A DNA stretch of 64,000 nucleotides from Branchinecta lynchi (taxonomy: Eukaryota; Arthropoda; Branchiopoda; Anostraca; Branchinectidae), in NCBI GenBank assembly GCA_023053575.1, contig JAKZAP010000145.1:31224-95223 (forward strand), written 5' to 3'. The position numbers and the translations under genes are program-made. Below the pieces are notes generated by a model, which saw nothing but the letters and a program-made list of their open reading frames with translations, had not been told where the DNA came from and searched no databases. Below, piece by piece: positions 60,101 to 64,000 of this stretch; within the stretch, counting starts at the first letter, position 1; every line of letters starts with the position of its first letter.

Positions 60101-63100
60101 CCTTGTGGGAAAACCAACCTTGTGGGGAAACAAACCTTTCTGGAAAACCAACCTTGTGGCAAAACAAACCTTTTGGGAAAACAAACCTTGTGGGAAAACA
60201 AACCTTGTGGGAAAACAAACCTTTTGTGAAAACAAACCTTGTGGAGAAACCAACCTTGTGGGAAAACAAACCTTGTTGGAAAACAAACATTGTGGGAAAA
60301 CCAACCTTGTGGGAAAGCGAACCTTGCGGGAAAGCGAACCTTTTGGGAAAACCAACACAGTGGGAAAACAAACCTTGTGAGAAAACAATCCTTGTGGGAA
60401 AACAAACCTTGTGGGGAAACAAACCTTGTGGGGAAACAAACCTTGTGGGAAAACTAACCTTGTGGGAAAACAAACCTTGCGGGAAAACTAACCTTGTGGG
60501 AAAACAAACCCTGCGGGAAAACCAGCCTTGTGGGAAAACCAACCTTGTGGGGAAACAAACCTTTCGGGAAAACCAACCTTGTGGGAAAACAAACCTTGTG
60601 AGAAAACAAACATTGTGGGGAAACAAACCTTGTGGGAAAACCAGCCTTGCGGGAAAGCGAACCTTTTGGGAAAACCAACACAGTGGGAAAACAAACCTTG
60701 TGAGAAAACAAACATTGTGGGGAAACAAACCTTGTGGGAAAACCAGCCTTGCGGGAAAGCGAACCTTTTGGGAAAACCAACACAGTGGGAAAACAAACCT
60801 TGTGGGAAAACCAACCTTGCGGGAAAACCAACCTTGGGGGAAAACAAAGCTTGTGGGAAAACAAACCTTTTCGGAAAACCAACCTAGTGGGAAAAACAAC
60901 CTAGTGGGAAAACAAACCTTGTGAGAAAACAAACATTGTGGGGAAACAAACCTTGTGGGAAAACCAGCCTTGCGGGAAAGCGAACCTTTTGGGAAAACCA
61001 ACACAGTGGGAAAACAAACCTTGTGGGAAAACCAACCTTGCGGGAAAACCAACCTTGGGGGAAAACAAAGCTTGTGGGAAAACAAACCTTTTCGAAAAAC
61101 CAACCTAGTGGGAAAAACAACCTAGTGGGAAAACAAACCTTGTGAGAAAACAAACCTTGTGGGAAAACCAACCTTATGGGGAAAGCAACCCTGCGGGAAA
61201 ACCAACCTTGTGGGAAAACCAACCTTGTGGGAAAACGAACCTTGTGGGAAAGCGAACCTTTTGGGAAAACCAACACAGTGGGAAAACAAACCTTGTGGGA
61301 AAACCAACCTTGCGGGAAAACCAACCTTGGGGTAAAACAAACCTTGTGGGAAAACAAACCTTGTGGGGAAACAAACCTAGTGGGAAAACAAACCTTGTGA
61401 GAAAACAATCCTTGTGGGAAAACAAACCTTGTGGGGAAACAAACCTTGCGGGAAAACTAACCTTGTGGGAAAACAAACCCTGCGGGAAAACCAACCTTGT
61501 GGGAAAACCAACCTTGTGGGGAAACAAACCTTTCGGGAAAACCAACCTTGTGGGAAAACAAACCTTGTGGGAAAACAAACCTTGTGGGGAAACAAACCTT
61601 GTGGGAAAACCAACCTTGCGGGAAAGCGAACCTTTTGGGAAAACCAACAAAGTGGGAAAACAAACCTTGTGGGAAAACCAACCTTGCGGGAAAACCAACC
61701 TTGGGGGAAAACAAAGCTTGTGGGAAAACAAACCTTGTGGGAAGACCAACCTAGTGGGAAACACAACATAGTGGGAAAACAAACTTATGGGGAAAGCAAC
61801 CCTGCGGGAAAACCAACCTTGTGGGAAAACCAACCTTGTGGGAAAGCGAACCTTTTGGGAAAACCAACACAGTGGGAAAACAAACCTTGTGGGAAAACGA
61901 ACCTTGTGGGAAAGCGAACCTTTTGGGAAAACCAACACAGTGGGAAAACCAACCTTGCGGGAAAACCAACCTTGGGGGGAAAACAAACCTTGTGGGAAAA
62001 CAAACCTTGTGGGAAAACAAACCTTGCGGGAAAACTAACCTTGTGGGAAAACAAACCCTGCGGGAAAACCAGCCTTGTGGGAAAACCAACCTTGTGGGGA
62101 AACAAACCTTTCGGGAAAACCAACCTTGTGGGAAAACAAACCTTGTGAGAAAACAAACATTGTGGGGAAACAAACCTTGTGGGAAAACCAGCCTTGCGGG
62201 AAAGCGAACCTTTTGGGAAAACCAACCTTATGGGGAAAGCAACCCTGCGGGAAAACCAACCTTGTGGGAAAACCAACCTTGTGGGAAAACCAACCTTTTG
62301 GGAAAGCGAACCTTTTGGGAAAACCAACACAGTGGGAAAACAAACCTTGTGGGAAAACAAACCTTGTGGGGAAACAAACCTTGCGGGAAAACACACCTTG
62401 TGGGAAAACAAACCTTGTGGGGAAACAAACCTTGTGGGAAAACCAACCTTTCTGGAAAGCGAACCTTTTGGGAAAACCAACACAGTGGGAAAACAAACCT
62501 TGTGGGTAAACCAACCTTTGGGAAAACCAACCTTGGGGGAAAACAAAGCTTGTGGGAAAACAAACCTTGTGGGAAAACCAACCTTGCGGGAAAACCAACC
62601 TTGGGGTAAAACAAACCTTGTGGGAAAACAAACCTTGTGGGGAAACAAACCTAGTGGGAAAACAAACCTTGTGAGAAAACAATCCTTGTGGGAAAACAAA
62701 CCTTGTGGGGAAACAAACCTTGCGGGAAAACTAACCTTGTGGGAAAACAAACCCTGCGGGAAAACCAACCTTGTGGGAAAACCAACCTTGTGGGGAAACA
62801 AACCTTTCGGGAAAACCAACCTTGTGGGAAAACAAACCTTGTGAGAAAACAAACCTTGTGGGGAAACAAACCTTGTGGGAAAACCAACCTTGCGGGAAAG
62901 CGAACCTTTTGGGAAAACCAACAAAGTGGGAAAACAAACCTTGTGGGAAAACCAACCTTGCGGGAAAACCAACCTTGTGGGAAAACCAACCTTGTGGGGA
63001 AACAAACCTTTCGGGAAAACCAACCTTGTGGGAAAACAAACCTTGTGGGGAAACAAACCCTGCGGGAAAACCAACCTTGTGGGAAAACCAACCTTGTGGG

Positions 63101-64000
63101 AAAACGAATCTTGTGGGAAAGCGAACCTTTTGGGAAAACCAACACAGTGGGAAAACCAACCTTGCGGGAAAACCAACCTTGGGGGAAAACAAACCTTGTG
63201 GGAAAACAAACCTTGTGGGCAAACAAACCTTGCGGAAGACCAACCTAGTGGGAAACACAACATAGTGGGAAAACAAACTTATGGGGAAAGCAACCCTGCG
63301 GGAAAACCAACCTTGTGGGAAAACAAACCTTGTGGGGAAACAAACCCTGCGGGAAAACCAACCTTGTGGGAAAACCAACCTTGTGGGAAAACGAATCTTG
63401 TGGGAAAGCGAACCTTTTGGGAAAACCAACACAGTGGGAAAACCAACCTTGCGGGAAAACCAACCTTGGGGGAAAACAAACCTTGTGGGAAAACAAACCT
63501 TGTGGGAAAACAAACCTTGCGGGAAAACTAACCTTGTGGGAAAACAAACCCTGCGGGAAAACCAGCCTTGTGGGAAAACCAACCTTGTGGGGAAACAAAC
63601 CTTTCGGGAAAACCAACCTTGTGGGAAAACAAACCTTGTGAGAAAACAAACATTGTGGGGAAACAAACCTTGTGGGAAAACCAGCCTTGCGGGAAAGCGA
63701 ACCTTTTGGGAAAACCAACCTTATGGGGAAAGCAACCCTGCGGGAAAACCAACCTTGTGGGAAAACCAACCTTGTGGGAAAACCAACCTTTTGGGAAAGC
63801 GAACCTTTTAGGAAAACCAACAACAGTGGGAAAACAAACCTTGTGGGAAAACAAACCTTGTGGGGAAACAAACCTTGCGGGAAAACTAACCTTGTGGGAA
63901 AACACAAACCCTGCGGGAAAACCAACCTTGTGGGAAAACCAACCTTGTGGGGAAACAAACCTTTCGGAAAAACCAACCTTTTGGGAAAACAAACCTTGTG
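57190..64000 (-). repeat. Block 5 last domain, second series of 13-25 kb-like units
   Basis: Units here match the 24 kb region first (57.3-58.1 kb), then the CTGATTTAACACAATG unit (58148), then the 13-22 kb types with CAAACATTGTGGGG and CCAGCCTTGCGGG. Internal duplicates include 61785-62330 with 63278-63823 (offset 1493), 61400-61650 with 62674-62924 (offset 1274) and a six-monomer tandem repeat at 60611 and 60713. Small slips occur near 58400, 61975, 63831 and 63902. The array is still running at the window end. Confidence 0.8.
58148..58163 (-). repeat. Rare diverged variant, reverse copy 4
   Basis: Same marker string; the base pattern just after it differs (CAGATCTTG here, CAGACCTTG in the other reverse copies). 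It lies far from the other reverse copies, in a second series of block-1-like units (57.2-64 kb). Confidence 0.92.

Larger units (their letters stand above)
1..64000. repeat. 17-bp satellite DNA array filling the window
   Basis: The sequence is a tandem array of a 17-base monomer, TTTTCCCACAAGGTTTG on the + strand in the left part and its complement CAAACCTTGTGGGAAAA in the right part. The period is seen directly: successive CCCAC-AAGG (or CCTTGTGGG) cores fall 17 bases apart, and one-to-few-base indels are rare. Common variants change the CCC run (TCTC, CCCC), the ACA (GCA, CCA, ATA, AAA, CGA), the AAGG (CAGGG, CTAGG, AAGC, TGTG) or the TTTG end (TTGG, TTAG, TTCG, ATTG). Variants are ordered in recurring strings, so there is higher-order structure. 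Satellites of this length are a eukaryotic feature; the genomic location (centromere, subtelomere or sex chromosome) is inference. The array runs off both ends of the window. Confidence 0.98.
31028..64000 (-). repeat. Satellite block 5, reverse orientation to the window end
   Basis: About 33 kb of monomers read CAAACCTTGTGGGAAAA on the + strand. Variants are the complements of those in block 1 (for example TTGTGAGAAAAC, CCTAGTGGG, ACACAGTGGG, AAGCTTGTGGG). Sub-domains by eye: 31.0-35.3 kb (related to 22.6-26 kb of block 1), 35.3-41.0 kb (a 2.4 kb unit present twice), 41.0-43.2 kb (related to 6.3-8.4 kb), 43.2-51.3 kb (a 3.5 kb unit present twice), 51.1-57.05 kb (a 2.75 kb unit present twice) and 57.2-64 kb (related to 13-25 kb). 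One forward monomer interrupts it at 57165. Confidence 0.97.

Noticed and set aside
1..64000. CRISPR array
   Set aside because: Repeats are 17 bases and directly adjacent, with no spacers of unique sequence and no cas genes.
1..64000. CENP-B box, because the box is also 17 bases long
   Set aside because: The known pattern NTTCGNNNNANNCGGGN was not found on either strand; TTCG and CGGG occur but at the wrong spacing.
1..64000. Telomeric repeat, suggested by GGTTAG and GGTTTG ends
   Set aside because: No TTAGGG, TTAGG or TTTAGGG tandem is present; GGTTAG appears only as one monomer variant within the 17-base period.
1..64000. G-quadruplex arrays from GGTTGG on the G-rich strand
   Set aside because: Runs are only two G long, separated by long loops, and pair readily with neighbouring CC; no strong motif of four runs of three G was found.
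1..64000. Promoters, tRNA, rRNA or other RNA genes
   Set aside because: No stretch departs from the monomer long enough to hold them except the 49-base island, which shows none of their features.
1..64000. Assignment to a named species or satellite family
   Set aside because: I do not recognise the monomer with confidence and cannot run a search, so any name would be a guess.

Overview
The whole 64 kb window is satellite DNA. I find no gene. Apart from a 49-base stretch at 30979-31027, every stretch I read is built from a 17-base monomer, consensus TTTTCCCACAAGGTTTG (reverse complement CAAACCTTGTGGGAAAA), in roughly 3,760 tandem copies with about 41% GC. An uninterrupted tandem array of this size points to a eukaryotic heterochromatic block, such as a pericentromeric, subtelomeric or sex-chromosome satellite. 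I do not recognise the family and cannot name the species.

Layout by orientation: 1-26048 carries the monomer forward (+). 26049-26980 is inverted (-), with a short forward fragment near 26642-26652. 26981-30827 is forward again. 30828-30978 is inverted, followed by the 49-base non-satellite island. 31028-64000 is inverted to the end, except for one forward monomer at 57165-57180. All orientation changes sit at short inverted repeats (arms of 5-12 bases, loops of 1-7 bases).

A second level of organisation lies above the monomer. About 15-20 recurrent variants (for example TTTCCCCACAAGGTTTG, TTTTCTCACAAGGTTTG, TTTTCCCACTGTGTTGG, TTTTCCCGCAGGGTTTG, TTTTCCCACAAGCTTTG) follow each other in conserved orders. 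These form irregular higher-order units of a few hundred bases. Those units have in turn been copied in blocks of 0.3-3.5 kb with offsets of 476, 747, 935, 1938, 2193, 2397, 3244, about 3270, about 4020, about 4590 and 5424 bases. The most recent-looking copy (51056-53806 and 54300-57050) shows only three substitutions that I could find by eye.

Rare variants occur in one order in the forward arm (about 7 to 26 kb) and in mirror order in the reverse arm (about 32 to 42 kb). The array is therefore best read as a degraded, large inverted duplication whose centre (26-31 kb) has been rearranged, and whose forward arm was later enlarged by tandem duplication between about 12.5 and 22 kb.

Long open reading frames exist on both strands and in all frames, but they are a by-product of the repeat: 17 is not divisible by 3 and the consensus has no stop codon, so every frame of a strand reads the same 17-residue cycle. 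No protein, RNA gene, promoter, transposon or CRISPR array is supported. Coordinates of block boundaries were found by eye and may be off by one or two monomers.
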